From contig JACCGJ010000281.1 in assembly GCA_013407085.1 (NCBI GenBank), positions 1 to 64,000 on the forward strand: 64,000 nt of DNA. The letters run 5' to 3'. Below the pieces are notes generated by a model. That model ran no database searches and was not told the DNA's origin. It was given only the letters and a program-made list of their open reading frames with translations. Of the stretch, positions 1 through 12,343 are shown in pieces. The first letter of the stretch is position 1. Each line of letters starts with the position of its first letter. Made by a program: the position numbers and the translations under genes. This DNA comes from Atriophallophorus winterbourni (taxonomy: Eukaryota; Platyhelminthes; Trematoda; Plagiorchiida; Microphallidae).

Positions 1-1344
1 AAGCCGATGTTCAAAGGTGGGAGTTTATTAGACCCTGTAAATTACCGTCCTGTTACACTTACGTCTGTCGTAGGCAAATTGCTGGAACGGATTGTAAAGG
101 ATAAGATAGAACAGTATTTGCGCGAGACCCAACAATGCTCGAATGCCCAACACGGCTTCACGAAAGGCCGCTCATGTATCTCTAATCTACTGACCGCCCG
201 AGAACATTGGTGCAGAAGCCTTGACGCTGGTTTGCCAGTTGATGTAGTCTTCATCGACTTCAGTAAAGCATTCGACCGTGTTTCACATCAGAGGCTTATT
301 TGGAAACTAAGAATGTCTGGTATAGAGGCTCCGTTGCTTGCTTGGATTGAGGATTTTCTCATCGGTCGGCGAAGCCTCGTTGAAGTCAATGGGGCCAGAT
401 CTGCATCCTTTATCCCAACTTCTGGTGTACCACAAGGATCCGTTCTGGGGCCAACCTTGTTCAAACTCTATGTGAGTGACCTTTCCGGTATTCTGAACAG
501 TGGTTGTCTCTTATTTGCAGATGATCTGAAGGTGTGGGCTTCTGTCACGACGGCCGCTGACGCTTCCCACTTGCAAGATGATTTGAATGCACTTCGGAGT
601 TGGACTGACAGATGGATGCTCCCGATTAATGAAAAGAAGTGTGCTATAATGCACATCGGGAGCAACAACATGCGACATGCATATCAGTTGGAGGGCCATG
701 GTCTCAGGATAGTTGATGTAGAGCGAGATTTGGGGGTGATGGTAACTTCATCCCTCAAAACTGCGGAGGATACTGCCAGAAAGATCGGTTCTGCCAGCCG
801 CATGTGGTGGGCATTGAGACGATCCTTCTTAGAGATAAATCCCAAAGTTTTTCAAGTTCTGTATAGCTCTCACGTCAGACCAATATTAGAATTTGGGCTT
901 CCGGTGAATTATCCGTTAACCAAAGGGGAGAAGAATCGTCTGGAGAAAGTCCAAAGGATGGCTACCAAGTGCGTGAGGGGTATGTTTCGTATTCCCTATG
1001 ACGACCGATTGCGGAAACTCAAACTTTTCCCACTGGAATATCGAAGAATGCGATATGATTTGCTGGTCACGCGGAGAATCCTGCTTGGATATTACGGAAC
1101 GGAACTTCAACAATTCTTTTCGGTATCCACGGACTCCAGAACTAGAGGTCATTCGCTGAAGTTGCAGAAGCGCCGAACGGAACACCTGGAGCCATCGTTT
1201 ACTCTGTCGACCAGAGTGGTCAATATTTGGAATGCACTCTCCGCTGATGCAATTGGGGCAGTCACCGAAGAGCAGTTTAAACGCATATTGGACGGTGAAC
1301 TTCCCGCTATCCTGCGCGATTCGCCTACTCTTTCAGCTCAGTAA
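1..1344 (+). CDS. LINE (CR1/Jockey-like) reverse transcriptase, C-terminal part, open
   Basis: This is an uninterrupted frame running in from the window edge (bases 1-6 are already in frame) to a TAA at 1342-1344. It covers the RT fingers, palm and thumb. The fingers motif NYRPVTL is at the start, IDFSKAFDRV carries the first catalytic aspartate, [11 protein letters not shown] follows, and LFADDLKVW is the catalytic FADD box. A C-terminal thumb/connection of about 230 residues ends in the WNALSA block seen in CR1-like elements. RT copies the element RNA at a nicked chromosomal target. All catalytic residues are present and there is no stop or frameshift, unlike every other CR1-type copy in the window, so this is probably a young insertion. 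The upstream endonuclease half lies outside the window. Assignment to CR1 versus Jockey clade is by motif style only. Confidence 0.9.
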   Translation, partial: KPMFKGGSLLDPVNYRPVTLTSVVGKLLERIVKDKIEQYLRETQQCSNAQHGFTKGRSCISNLLTAREHWCRSLDAGLPVDVVFIDFSKAFDRVSHQRLIWKLRMSGIEAPLLAWIEDFLIGRRSLVEVNGARSASFIPTSGVPQGSVLGPTLFKLYVSDLSGILNSGCLLFADDLKVWASVTTAADASHLQDDLNALRSWTDRWMLPINEKKCAIMHIGSNNMRHAYQLEGHGLRIVDVERDLGVMVTSSLKTAEDTARKIGSASRMWWALRRSFLEINPKVFQVLYSSHVRPILEFGLPVNYPLTKGEKNRLEKVQRMATKCVRGMFRIPYDDRLRKLKLFPLEYRRMRYDLLVTRRILLGYYGTELQQFFSVSTDSRTRGHSLKLQKRRTEHLEPSFTLSTRVVNIWNALSADAIGAVTEEQFKRILDGELPAILRDSPTLSAQ

Positions 1345-1448
1345 CTCCTCGTGGGGAATCTACGCTGAGATAGCAGAGACCCGGGAGGTGAAGCGGCTTT
1401 CACGGACTGTAATCCTCCTGCCGTCTATTCAGAAGAAGAAGAAGAACT
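1345..1448 (+). mobile_element. 3' UTR and GAA-repeat tail of the LINE above
   Basis: About 85 bases of GC-richer sequence follow the stop and end in a short run of GAA trinucleotides at 1432-1447. After that the composition drops abruptly to AT-rich DNA. Short 3' repeats of this kind are typical of CR1-like LINEs, so I place the 3' end of the element here. Confidence 0.65.
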
Positions 1449-2999
1449 CTTTCTACTCATTTTTGGGAGTCATTTTTATTTTTATTTATACGTAGCTGAA
1501 TCATTTGATGGGAGATTTGCTCATGTGTATTCTATAATTCTCAGAGATATGTTTCATTTATACAGTATATTAGACAACACAATACTTTACATTTATATAT
1601 TGATGTGCAGAATATTTGTAGCATAAACACTTATTATTATATTATTTGGACACAAAATGCGTACAATGTTTGCTTAAAATAATATTAGGTGCCTGTGAAA
1701 TCATAATGGAATCTCCTCCTATTAGATAAGCGAAAACCTAATGAAATCACGAAACAGAAGATATGGTGATAAAAAATGTGGTACTCAGTATACTTATACG
1801 CTTTGGTTCGTTTGCTAATAAAATAAGATGAAATCCAACTCTCCTTTTTATGATCTAATGCTAGTGCGATTTAGAAATTGTTTACACTATGTGACGCTAT
1901 CACTCGCAACTACCGTTGGTTATAATCTGCGGGCTAGATTTTCCCGAATACGGAATGAAACAAATATTCTACACATATATTTTCATAGAGTTTAGAATCT
2001 TACACAGTCTAAACGAATTACTCGAAGTGAGATCAACCTTCTGAATAATCCATTTCAAGTGTCTCACGTTTTACCTTCCATGAAATCGAATTTGCTGCAA
2101 AAAGAATCGTTTTAGAAATGTTAGCAGATTATACACTAATTTACATTTTGAACGAATACAAAATATCTCACAATTTGCTAATTTTGATACTATTTATCAT
2201 TCTAGGCTGATGCATATAATCAAGGTATTCAACTTATCATGATCAATGTATTATATAAACGATATGCGTCAGTTATGAATCAATATTAATCTTTGAATTC
2301 AACTTACGTGAGGGCACACAAGTATTTGGTTTATGCAGCTAAATTTTATTTGACTACTTCGGTTCTTATTTTGCGATATTTGTGTAATTTATAAATTTGA
2401 GATTTCCATCTTTTTTATCAAATAATTGTGTTAGGTTGCATTGGATTATATGTGTACATGGAATCGGTTCATGCAAATTAACCCCTTATTCTGTATTTCA
2501 AAACCAATAATTGTTTTTTTCATATTGGAGGAAGTGAAGTGAATTGTGAGGAATAAATCGTTATGCTGTGTGTGTTTCTGTTATATCCGCATAAAACATC
2601 AAATCTGAAACAGCCAGAGATCAAAAACCGCGTGGAGAAAGAGTATATTGTTATTAATGTATGTTAAATGCGTACTGTTGGTATTTACCAAATGGATGAT
2701 GTTAACTACGTTAACGATCAGGAAAGTAAATAAAATTTGTTGATAGCGATAAAAACGAAATCGATAGAACAATATGGCGTTATCTTAAAACAAAATGAAA
2801 CGATAATGTCTAAGTTTACAAATTAGGATGATAGAAAACACAAGTCAGTGCAAATCACTACATAACTCCCTCCTAAATCTTCAGAAAGCGCTCGATGTCA
2901 GCTGGAGTAGTGAAAAAATGTTTCCAGATCGGTGGACAGTTCAATTAGAGCGTGTGTATGAATAGGGACCGGGACGTTTCAAGCAAGACAATAAAATGG
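1449..2999. other. AT-rich non-coding stretch
   Basis: I see no ORF with coding character, no recognisable repeat and no RNA gene. The right edge may include the degraded 3' LTR of the Gypsy element that follows on the minus strand, but I could not delimit an LTR. Confidence 0.5.
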
Positions 3000-5175
3000 G
3001 TCAGCTGGTAAAATAGTCCTTCAGCCTTTTCTGCCATTTGACTCTACGGCCTGAGCGGGTTTTTCCTAATTGAGGGGGATTGTCAGAGACTGATTGTGAT
3101 TGGTCTGGAGGTTTTATTCGGTTGATGTGACTGTAGATAAACATTTGTGGGAATAGTTGAAACACAGTGTTTCGTGTTATCCTAATTAGAGAGAGATACA
3201 TGTGGAAGAAAGTGAAAATTCGACAAAGGCAGCTTTTAAACGATGAACGATAACTGTATCTTGCACACAATTTTTGTTGATGACAAAACATATTGGTTGG
3301 CTGGAAATCACTTTGAATGTTTCAGCGTATAAATGTTGGAAGGGTTTGATAACTTGGTCGCTTCTAGCAAAAACGAAATCACATGTTTCAATTCACTTAA
3401 GACATAGTCAAGGTGAGAGTGTAGCCTAAGTTGGAAGAGCACGTAATTCACGCATAAATGTAGGTAAGCGGTTGACGTTATTTGGGATGTTGACGTCAAC
3501 TGGTACATTGGAGGAAGCTATGAGTTCACTACAAAGGTGAATGGTAGTGCGATATATAAACTCTGTTGTTGAACACCCGAAATCTTCTCTTATAGATTTA
3601 CCAATAACGAGAAGAATCGAAGGTAAGTGTTCCGACTACTACCCTGTCTGTCCGTTTGACATTAGGGCGGCTTCCAGATGACGATGAAATCTCTCCTATA
3701 GACCGTTAGAGCAAGGGTGATATGCAGTAGTCTAAATGTGGTTTCCTCCCAGAAAATTATTTAATTAACGAAATAATGTGGATTTAAATTGTAAGCCACG
3801 ATTAGTAGTTATGGTAGATGGGACACCATGATTGCTTATCCAGTTTTGCAGGAAATCTCTAGCGACAGTTTATGCTGTGATGTCAGTAATGGAAACAGCA
3901 ATAGGCTAATAGTTTAAACGGTCAATGCACCTGAGAATGTATGTGAAACCGCTGGATACAGCAAGAGGGCTGGCTAAGTCGATGTGCACATTTTTAAAAT
4001 AATCGTGTGCTTGAGAAAATATACAAGGGCACTGATTGTATGGCACTGGGCTTTACTGCGTTGACACTGGATGCGAGATTTGGTCCATAGTGGAATACCT
4101 TTACGCATGTTTGGCCACACAAAACGATCACTGATCTATTTGCGGGTGTATCGAATACCCGGGTGGAATAAACCATGGAGTTAGTGAAATACTTGCCGTC
4201 TGAGTGATTGGGGAATAATGAGTCGTGGTTTAGTGGTTGAAAAGTCATAAAGTATGTACAAATTCGAATCACAAAGAGAAACTTGTTTGATACGGCTTGA
4301 ACTAGAATGTCAATAGTATTAAACTTCATCTTCCTTCTGTTGGGCAAGTGCTAACTGCTTGAGATCGAATGGAAGTTAGTTGACTGCATGTATCTGCATG
4401 CATGAAAATGCGTCAGCGACTGTGTTAGACGATCCAGATAGATAGCGAATGTCGCTGGTAAATTGTGAGATATAATCCAGTGACGTATTTATTGAGTAGG
4501 ATATCTATCCAATGATGCAGAAAAAACAAACGTTAGTGGGTTGTGATCAATCCATATTGTTAAATCACGGCCTTCAAGCAACTGTCTGAAATATCGTATC
4601 GCATAATAGATAGCCAGTAACCCAAGACTAAACGTACTGTATCGAATTTAAGCTGGTTAACGATGACTAGGAAAGAAAGTGTGTGACCTGGTGATATTGT
4701 TTACTTCCTGTTGGAGGACTGCACTGACTGTTTCTTGTGATGTGTCTTTAGCGAGCGACAATCGAGCACTGTGGATCGTTGATAGGAAAGTCACTGAAGT
4801 AACTTTGTTTAAAGCAGATTTGAGTTGCTCGAATGATATGATGGCTTCCTCACTCATAGTAAATTCACGTTTTTCCCCATGTAACATGTCAGTCATATAT
4901 TGTGAAGTCATAGCATATTGTGACCAAACCCAATAAATGTCTGACTTGGTGGATAGAGCTAGGACATTGATAATCTCGGACAGCTGTTAGTATTCTATGC
5001 ATTATCTATCAATTTGCTGTCCAAGAATTTCGAGAGAACTCACTCCAAACAGACATTAGTCAGAATTAACCACAATGCAGTAGTGGGATAGACGTTGAAA
5101 TACTACACGAAGGTGTTCAAGATATTCTGTGGGATTTGGACTAGGGATTAGGATACCATCCATGAAAAAGTAGAC
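3000..5175 (-). mobile_element. Degenerate Ty3/Gypsy LTR retrotransposon pol
   Basis: Read on the minus strand, the order is RT, RNase H, integrase, as in Ty3/Gypsy pol. RT palm remnants lie at about 5170-4930, where FMDG stands where YLDD is expected, followed by EYLEHLRVVFQRL. The RT-RNase H connection, with an AFEQLK-like block, is at 4911-4657. RNase H shows WIDHNPLTF near 4540. The integrase zinc-binding end (WPNMRK...CQRSK) is at about 4130-4030, the start of the integrase core (HVHIDLASPL, CIDRF) at about 3995-3915, and the pol C-terminus (KTRSGRRVKW) near 3030-3060. Many stops and frameshifts interrupt it and the catalytic RT motif is lost, so this is a dead copy. No LTRs were recognised. 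Confidence 0.8.
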
Positions 5176-5225
5176 GAAAGATAATCATGAAAATAAAGTT
5201 TGCAAAGAATCGGTTATAGCAAGTA

Positions 5226-5270
5226 TTTGGTCACGTTTCGCTTCTGAACACAGAAGCTTCGTCAGACCAA
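5226..5270 (-). ncRNA. Hammerhead ribozyme motif downstream of Penelope-like element (copy 1)
   Basis: On the minus strand the core CTGACGA (5265-5259) is joined by a 7-bp stem II (GCTTCTG/CAGAAGC, with one extra A after the first core strand) to GAAAC (5239-5235). Stem I pairs TTGGT with ACCAA across the ends. Base 17, at the cleavage site, is G (GTG), where a hammerhead needs A, C or U, so this copy should not cleave. Stem III is a minimal ACGT-type stem, as in Penelope hammerheads, which are thought to act as dimers. Confidence 0.75.
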
Positions 5271-5479
5271 GGGTGTCGGTACGAACAGTGTTCAGGTTTA
5301 AATGGCATTCTCTTGACCAATCCTGAGTTCTCTAAGCTAGACAGGGGAGATCAAGATAATTGATCACACCCCTAATTGCTGTGTTCATCCCTAATTGTTT
5401 ATTAATTGCAAAGGTCAGCGTCTGCCGACACACTGCTTACGTAATCATGTGCGTATTAGGTGTGATGTTCGTTAATCCT

Positions 5480-6010
5480 TATCCGCTGCAGAACCGAACG
5501 CCAGATTGTCGAGATATCCGCCCCATCCACTTTGTTCACCGCATTCGCCCCAGCCTTTGTTATTTCAACAGCCTTGGCGTCTTTCCCTATAAGATTTCAC
5601 ACCCCGTCTTAACACTTTAACGTTATCAGGATCTACGCTGTGTCCAGTGTCTAGCACGTGTTCAGCTAGGGCAGAATCCCGAATCAGTGATTGATATTTA
5701 CTGGGATTGCGGGGTTGCTTTCCCGCTCGTTTCCTGTGTTCGTGTACCCTAGTGCAGAGCACTCTAGACGTTTGTCGAATGTAAACACCCGCGCAACCCT
5801 TGCAGTTGATTTTCTAGATGCAGTTTGTCGCACAGACTAAAGGAGTCTTATCTTTGAGATGCATTAATACGGAGGGGAGAGTTCTACCTGCCTTATACGT
5901 TACTCTAATACCTGCGCTATTCAAAATTCGACTTATTCCTTCGGAGGCGCTTTTGACATACGGTAGAGATACCGTAGCTCGCCAAAGTTTTTCAGTCCAT
6001 AGCAAAATCG
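5480..6010 (-). mobile_element. Penelope-like retroelement, GIY-YIG endonuclease end
   Basis: Reading down the minus strand from about 6005, SLPYVKSASEGISRIL and a KAGRTLPSVL...KDKTP block lead, past a stop, into CKGCAGVYIRQTSR. This is the GIY-YIG nuclease start with its CxxC. RVHEHRKRAG, DSALAEHVLDTGHSVD and NVKVLRRG follow, and a frameshifted tail (KAGANAVNKVDGADIST) ends near 5480. This domain order is specific to canonical Penelope-like elements, where the nuclease nicks the target for reverse transcription. The RT domain is missing from this strand and the frame is broken by stops, so the copy is a 5'-truncated relic. The hammerhead at 5226-5270 lies about 210 bases downstream. Confidence 0.85.
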
Positions 6011-6014
6011 CTAT

Positions 6015-6130
6015 TCTACAAGGTTGACCGCCTCTGCAGCGATGATGCAGATAAGAGACGAGCTCATGAAGAAGTCAGTCGCCGACTTGTAAATCATGGT
6101 TACCCAAGAGCTTAATTAAGCGCCATTGAA
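6015..6130 (+). mobile_element. Penelope-like RT fragment in inverted orientation
   Basis: The plus strand reads VDRLCSDDADKRRAHEE then RLVNHGYP, ending at a stop near 6114. This resembles the RT thumb segment of Penelope-like elements (an RLC...E...L..NGYP pattern). It faces the opposite way to the GIY-YIG half that ends at about 6010, so two Penelope pieces meet head to head here. The match is short. Confidence 0.5.
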
Positions 6131-6379
6131 CCGAGTTAAACATCCGCAACCAAACTACTATTCGAGCGTCTCATTGTTGACGATCTGATGGAACAATTTG
6201 GAAATATTCAGTTATTTTGAAGAAAACTGTACGAATTTAGATGAAATGATTCCTGATCATCTAATTCACAGATTTCACTGGATGATTTGTCACGAGTGGT
6301 AAATAAAGTCGAGGCAATTATTAACTGCAACCTCAATATCTCCAAAGCAGTTAACCGTGATTAACACAGTCTACTACTA

Positions 6380-6580
6380 CAGAAACAAGAAAGGCTTAGA
6401 ATCAATGAAAAGGTTTACAAATGGCTAAATAACTACCTAACAAACAGCACTATCCAGGTACATTTTAATTCAAATCTTGACCCGATCCTCTTTCTATTAT
6501 ACTTTAATGAAATACCGAAACGTTTTAGCTGTAACATATTGTTATTTGTTGATAAAATGACGATATCGAGTTATATCCGT
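6380..6580 (+). mobile_element. CR1/Jockey RT remnant
   Basis: The plus strand gives VYKWLNNYLTNSTIQV, a gap where the PQGSVLGP motif should be, then LFLLYFNEIPKRFSCNILLF followed by VDK in place of ADD. This is the palm of a CR1-like RT with the catalytic aspartate lost and an internal deletion. It may extend to about 7250, where a CAGACCATTGAA-like sequence resembles the LINE tail at 17.5 kb. Confidence 0.6.
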
Positions 6581-6599
6581 ATACCTTAACACTGTTTGC

Positions 6600-8367
6600 T
6601 ATTACACTACACAGTTGGTTGTGTAAGGATGAACACACCACACAAACTCCGAATTTTAACAAACGAAGGCTCATGAGTTGTGATAAGCACGTAGATTTCA
6701 AATACAAGTTAGGTTAATACGTCTTTAAAAAGTGTATTGAAATAGAAACGATTTGGTTGTCTGTATATGCTCCAGCTCAAAATCCGCACCTTCAACAACG
6801 ACTGCTTTAACAAAAGCATCAGGTTTCCTCATTCCAGTGCAACTGTTTTTTGGAGTTTCATTCAAGAGATTCCCAAAGAATATGAATACATTTCTGTGAC
6901 CAGTCATGGTTTATACTGTGCAGTCATTGTCTCGGTGGCTAAGGAAAAATGTAAAACTTATGCATACGTTGGTGTTATCCAATTCACGTCTAAAATGTAC
7001 AATTTATTTATTCTGTTCTTGCGAGTATCCTTGTTACAGTTAGCCTTCTATCGTAATTTTCTCAACTAATTTTTATGGGTATAAAATCAACTTAGACGGG
7101 CTATTAACTATCCGTTTTATGACTACCTATATACTGTTTCGTTCAGAATGCTTAGTTTGTTTTTGTACACTAACATTTCAATTTTCCCCATCCTATGGTT
7201 ATTGTTAAGCTTGATACTTTTCAGACCATTGAATACCATGAATTACATTGAATAGGTATTGATATTCAATCGTTCCTTAATGATGAGTGTCGAACGAAAC
7301 TTGAAATTTCCACGCTCGAGAATTTTCTAATCAGGGATGATTTGCTGATAATCCTGTGGATCTCGTTGGGGCAGTATGACAAAGAGACGTCGAAGCATTT
7401 CACACTGAAGTAATGTCAGGACAAAAGTTTATCCATTAGAAGTGCACTTCAACCACAAAGATCGTGAACATAAGGAATGTTCTTACAATAAAGTTTCTGC
7501 CGCTAACGCGCAATAGCAATTCCAATGTGCCCTTGACAAATACTAACCAGTTGTTTTGTAAAGGGTATCTACAGTTAAATAAATAAAACCGTTATTATCA
7601 ATTGCTGAAATACGTCAACAAAGACAATGTGATTTGGTTACACTTCCTATTTGCTACTGCTCGGTCTATATACAAAAATCGAAGCCAAAATAGTTCTTTT
7701 AAACATCTTGTAAATAATTTCTATACAAATAAATTCTGGTGTACACATTGAGACCAATCATAAATGCTGGTTGCTCTTAAGATATCTGTCAACCACTAGA
7801 ATTCGAATGTAACGTAGGGACTTGGCATATTCGCCTATTTGGCTAAGTGAAAACAAAAGATCAGAGCTTAATAATGAGTGGTGCAGGAATATCTACAGAA
7901 CGATGAAAGGAAATCTGTTTTTAATCACGCTACATATGGAAATTAATTTCCTATAAACCAAATCCATTTATTTGTGTCTGTGTGTGATCAATAGTTACCC
8001 TTTATTTTGGTAAATTCAGAAGTTTTCAATAATCTTCATTGGCAGTATTTGGTTTTAATCGTATGTGATTGAATGTTATAAAAGCTTAAATTTCCATTCA
8101 TTCCAAATTTAACAAGTGATTTGCATGTCAGTTTTTCAAAAGTGTCGTATATATTGAAATTTGTTTTCGCAATGTCTCAGCTGGTAAATCAAATTGGGCC
8201 ACAAAACATTCAGAGAAGCTCAACGTTGAATCTACTTCGGCGTGCAGATCGAAGCGATCTAAGAAACATCGATCGAACATTAAAAACGCTCCAAGAAATT
8301 CCGAAGATATCATGTTAGTGCATTACTTGGATTATTTTATTTAAATTTAATATCTTGACAATGAACC
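6600..8367. other. Stretch without a recognisable gene
   Basis: No gene is recognised. A 100-codon frame at 6767-7069 has no family resemblance. A 48-codon frame from the ATG at 8172 ends at a possible donor (CAT|GTTAGT near 8313) and could be an upstream exon of the kinesin gene or chance; I cannot tell. The remainder is AT-rich. Confidence 0.35.
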
Positions 8368-8394
8368 ATTTTCCTTTAATATCATATTGCTTAG
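8368..8394 (+). repeat. Left target-site duplication of RTE element
   Basis: This AT-rich segment (ATTTTCCTTTAATATCA, then ATTGCTTA) recurs with a few differences at 12344-12369, just beyond the 3' end of the RTE element. Duplications of this length are plausible for target-primed insertion. The divergence of the two copies fits an old event. Confidence 0.6.
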
Positions 8395-11300
8395 TTCTAA
8401 GGTTGTCACGGCTGGGGCAGATTTCAATTCAAAAAAATACTCTAATAGCGCACGTCTTTTATAGCCTCTGACAACCAAGACCAGCTCTTGGCCTGCACGC
8501 GTCATCCTGTGTGACCCGGCTGAAATGCTTCTACCAACAGGAGAAAGGGTGAAAGCTGCTGACTGGCTCATCAAAACCAGCTTGCTTCGGCAGGTGGAGC
8601 TCTTAAGCCCATGTAGGCGGCTCACACACGGGATGGAAAACATTTTTCTCAAATAACCACGCCCTTGTGGCTACATCCAATCATGGAAAAGGCTTCAGGA
8701 GTCAACCTCGAGGAAAAATCCGGAGCCGGAGTCCAGTTAGACAGTCCGAAGTTATTTTCAACTTCTCCCTGACAACTCCTGCGACGGCATTGTTGTCCAA
8801 ATGTATCAGTCTAGATGTTCCTCTGGTTCCGGATGTGCCTTGGAGAATGAGCACTTGCTGAGTGGACAACAGCTAGTTCTCCACTTTGAACTGGCCTGGC
8901 GTACATCACAACGCACCAATGAAGAGGACATTCTATTCCGCTTCTAAGTATAATAACACGGGAAGCAGCATATGCCGGTTGAAAGATATGGCTAGACTAC
9001 CGTAGAGCTCAGCGCCTAATGCTGCTTCCGAGGGTGGGAGAGAAATTCAGGTCTCATTGGACCGCTACCGCCCGCCTCAAGCTGGACAGCCCTTAGTCTA
9101 TAAGGTGCTATCTCGCCACGGTCTGCTATCTTCATTGGGTACATGGGTATTAGAAATCAACCGACAAGCAGACAGTATTTTCCACACCAGCGAAACGAAT
9201 TACCAAACATAAAAGATCTGAAACTGGGAACCTGGAAAGGGTGGTCCATGCTTCCTGGATTTCATGACGACCTCTAGAATATCAGAGGCGTAAGAAAATC
9301 AACTGTGATTAACAATGAGCTCAAAAGGCTGAAATTCGACGTTGGTACTCTGCAAGAGACGCGATTACCACACACTGGCATGCTAACAGAAAGAGATTAC
9401 ACATTTTTGAAAGGAACTGGTTCTGATTAGCCTTGACTGCATGGAGTTGGCTTTACCGTGTGAGTCAGCCTAATAAAAGCAGCAGAACCAATCAGCAGCG
9501 GGAGCTAACGGATTTTGACTCTAAATCTGAAGTGCATTACTGGCACAATTACGTTGGTCAATGTTTATGCACTGACGCTCTCTGCGACGCCTGCTGAAAA
9601 ATACGCTTTTTATCAGTCCTCATAACCTGCCACAAACACGTGGCACAGGGTTATTTCAATGTCGGAGTTAGTGCAGAATACGAGTCTTGGCAAAATTATC
9701 TAGAAAGGTTCGGAGTAAGTATAATCAATGAGAATGGACAAAGCTTTTAAGAAATGTGCGCATAGTTCAGTCTTTTTGTCAGTAACACTTTCTTTCCAAC
9801 AAACAACAGCATAAATTCTCTTGGTAACATCCTCGTTCTAAGCTTTGGAATCAACTTGATCTTATTCTTGTTAGGCGCACGAATATAGGAAGCGTACTCC
9901 TCAACAGATCATATCAAGGCAGAAAATGCGACATTGATTATTCACTAGCCTGTGCAAAACTGATTTCACTGCACCAAATTTTCTTCTAAGCCAAGGATGG
10001 ACGTCACTCGCATGTGCGAAACTAATTTAGCTCAGCGATTTGTCAAAGCATTCACAGTAGAGTTCAACAAGACAACCCCACTCGAATCGCTAAAACGCTG
10101 CATATGCCGAGTCGCACTTTCCACTTACGGTCCGAAGAAAGCTCGAATCAACGACCGGTTCGAAACAAAGGCTTCTGAGATTACTGCCGTTTTGGAGGAG
10201 AAACGGTCAGCATTCTTGAAGTACAAAGGTATGCCAATAGATGAAAACTTACGACTACTTAGAGCAGCTAGAAATAAGGTCCAACAGACTGCAAAAGGAT
10301 ATGCAAATGACTATTAGACTGAAATTAGCCATAGTATCAAAAAGCTGCAGATACTGGAAATTTTCACGGTATGTATGATTGGATCAAGAGAGCCATTGGT
10401 CCAAACAAACTTAAAGCCCCTCCCATTAAGTCTGTATCTGGTAACTCGATTGTCGACAAAGCTCAACAGATGAAAAGACGGATAGAGTACTTCTCTTCTC
10501 TCTACTCTAGTGACAGTACGGTTTTGCCGCATGTACCTGAAAACGTTGAGCGTTTGCCAACCATTGAACATCTATATACTCCCCCTACTCTTAATGAGCT
10601 CAATAAGGCAATCAACCGCTTAGCGAATGGGAAGATCACCGGTTACGACGGAATTGCATCTGAGCTCATCAAATGTGTAGAGCAGCATTAATACAACCTT
10701 TTCATCATTTGCTTCTTCAGTGCTGGCAGGACGAGTGTGTCCCACAAGAGATGCGAGACACAAATATCATCACGCTATTTGATAATAAAAGAGATAGAGG
10801 CGACTGCAACAATTACAGAGTAATCTCCATTCTGAATGTTGTAGGCAAATTGTTTGCTTAAGTCTTACAGATCCGGTTACAGGTTTCAGCTTATATAATT
10901 AACTCCTTATCCCAATGTGGCTTCCGCAGGGGAAGATAAACCGTTGACATGATTTTATGCCTGAGACAACTTCAAGAAAATGTGTCGGGAAAAGCGTATG
11001 CATTATACGCTGTTTTTATTGATTTAGCAAAGGCAATCGACTACGTCAGCATGGAGGGTCTTTTCAAAATGATTGATCTGATAGGCTGCCCCCCGAAGCT
11101 GCTCAAACTCGTTATTTCGTTCAACTCAGGCATGAAAGGCTCAGTCCATTTTAACGGTTTCAGTTCAGAAGCCTTTGAATTTATCCGGGGCGTCAAACAA
11201 GCGTGTGTTCTTGCTTGCATGCTTTTCGGCATTTTCTTTGCTCCGCTCCTGTAGCACGCATTTAACAGGAGAACAGATTTCATTTACCTACGCACGCGAA

Positions 11301-12343
11301 GAGATGGCATGCTTTTCAATCTGAAACGATAGAGAGCACAAACCAAGGTACATGATGTGCTAATCCGTGACCTGCTGTATGTCGACGATGCAACCTTCAT
11401 TGATCACTCCAGTCGCTAATGGACTGTTTTTTGTCGGCATGCAAATACTTTGAACAAACAATCAGCACAAGCACGACCAAAGTATTTTTCAAGGGATTGC
11501 ATCGCCTCCAATCATCACTGTTGGAAACTGTCAGCTTGAATATGTACATCATTTCACATATCTCGTTTCAACCTTTTCGGATAACCTCTCGCTAGATACG
11601 AAGATTTATAAGCGGATTCTCGGAGCAGCTGTCATTTTGTCCCGATTGAACTCTCGTGTTTCGGGTAACCGCAAGTTGACTGTAAAGACAAAATGAAGGT
11701 AAACAGCGCGTCTGTAATAAATGCTTTACTATACGGCAGTGAAACCTGGAGCACCCACGCAAGACACGAACGGAAGCTGATTGCTTTCCATCTACGAAGC
11801 ATCCATCGTACCATGAATATGTTGTGGATGGACAAATGGACCAATTCTGAAGTGCTTTCAAAAGCTGGTCTGCAGAGCATGTTCACCTTACTACGACAGC
11901 GCTGCCTGCGGTGGCTTGGTAACGTCTACAGAATCGAAAATGGTCGTATTCCGAAAGGTCTACTCTATGATGAGTTGCAACCAGGAAGTCGACCATTGGA
12001 CAGTGCGCAATTGCAGTACAAAGACGTTTGCAAAATGAGATATGAAAGCTCTTTGTATTGACACCGTAAGTTGGGATGAACTCGCTCTCGACCGCTTACA
12101 TTGGAGGCATTGTGTAAAGCATACAGCTCTTGGCTGCTGAACGCAGATCACGCCGCCGATCTGCAACTGACACCCAACGATCGAGTTATGCCTATCGTTG
12201 AAAATGTTTCGGGAGAGTTTGTTCCTCCCAAATCGGACTGTTTAGTTATTCGAAAAGCTGTAGTAAATGAAAATTCATGCGATTGTGTTGTGTATCCTCC
12301 GTCGACACCGACCGAAGAAGGCCAACTGCAACAACAATAAACA
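8395..12343 (+). mobile_element. Full-length but decayed RTE-like LINE
   Basis: A non-coding 5' region of about 800 bases (8395-9200) precedes an AP-endonuclease (about 9226-9980, with LQETRLPHTGML near 9350). A linker frame follows at 9997-10317, then RT at 10371-12060. RT motifs include NGKITGYDGIASELIK, FIDLAKAIDYV, GVKQACVLA and the palm LLYVDDATFI near 11375. The 3' end is a CAA-type repeat (GCAACAACAATAAAC). The reading frame switches repeatedly and contains many stops. The imperfect 26-bp flanking duplication supports these ends. An element of the same family, 5'-truncated but better preserved, lies at 28640-30356. Confidence 0.85.
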
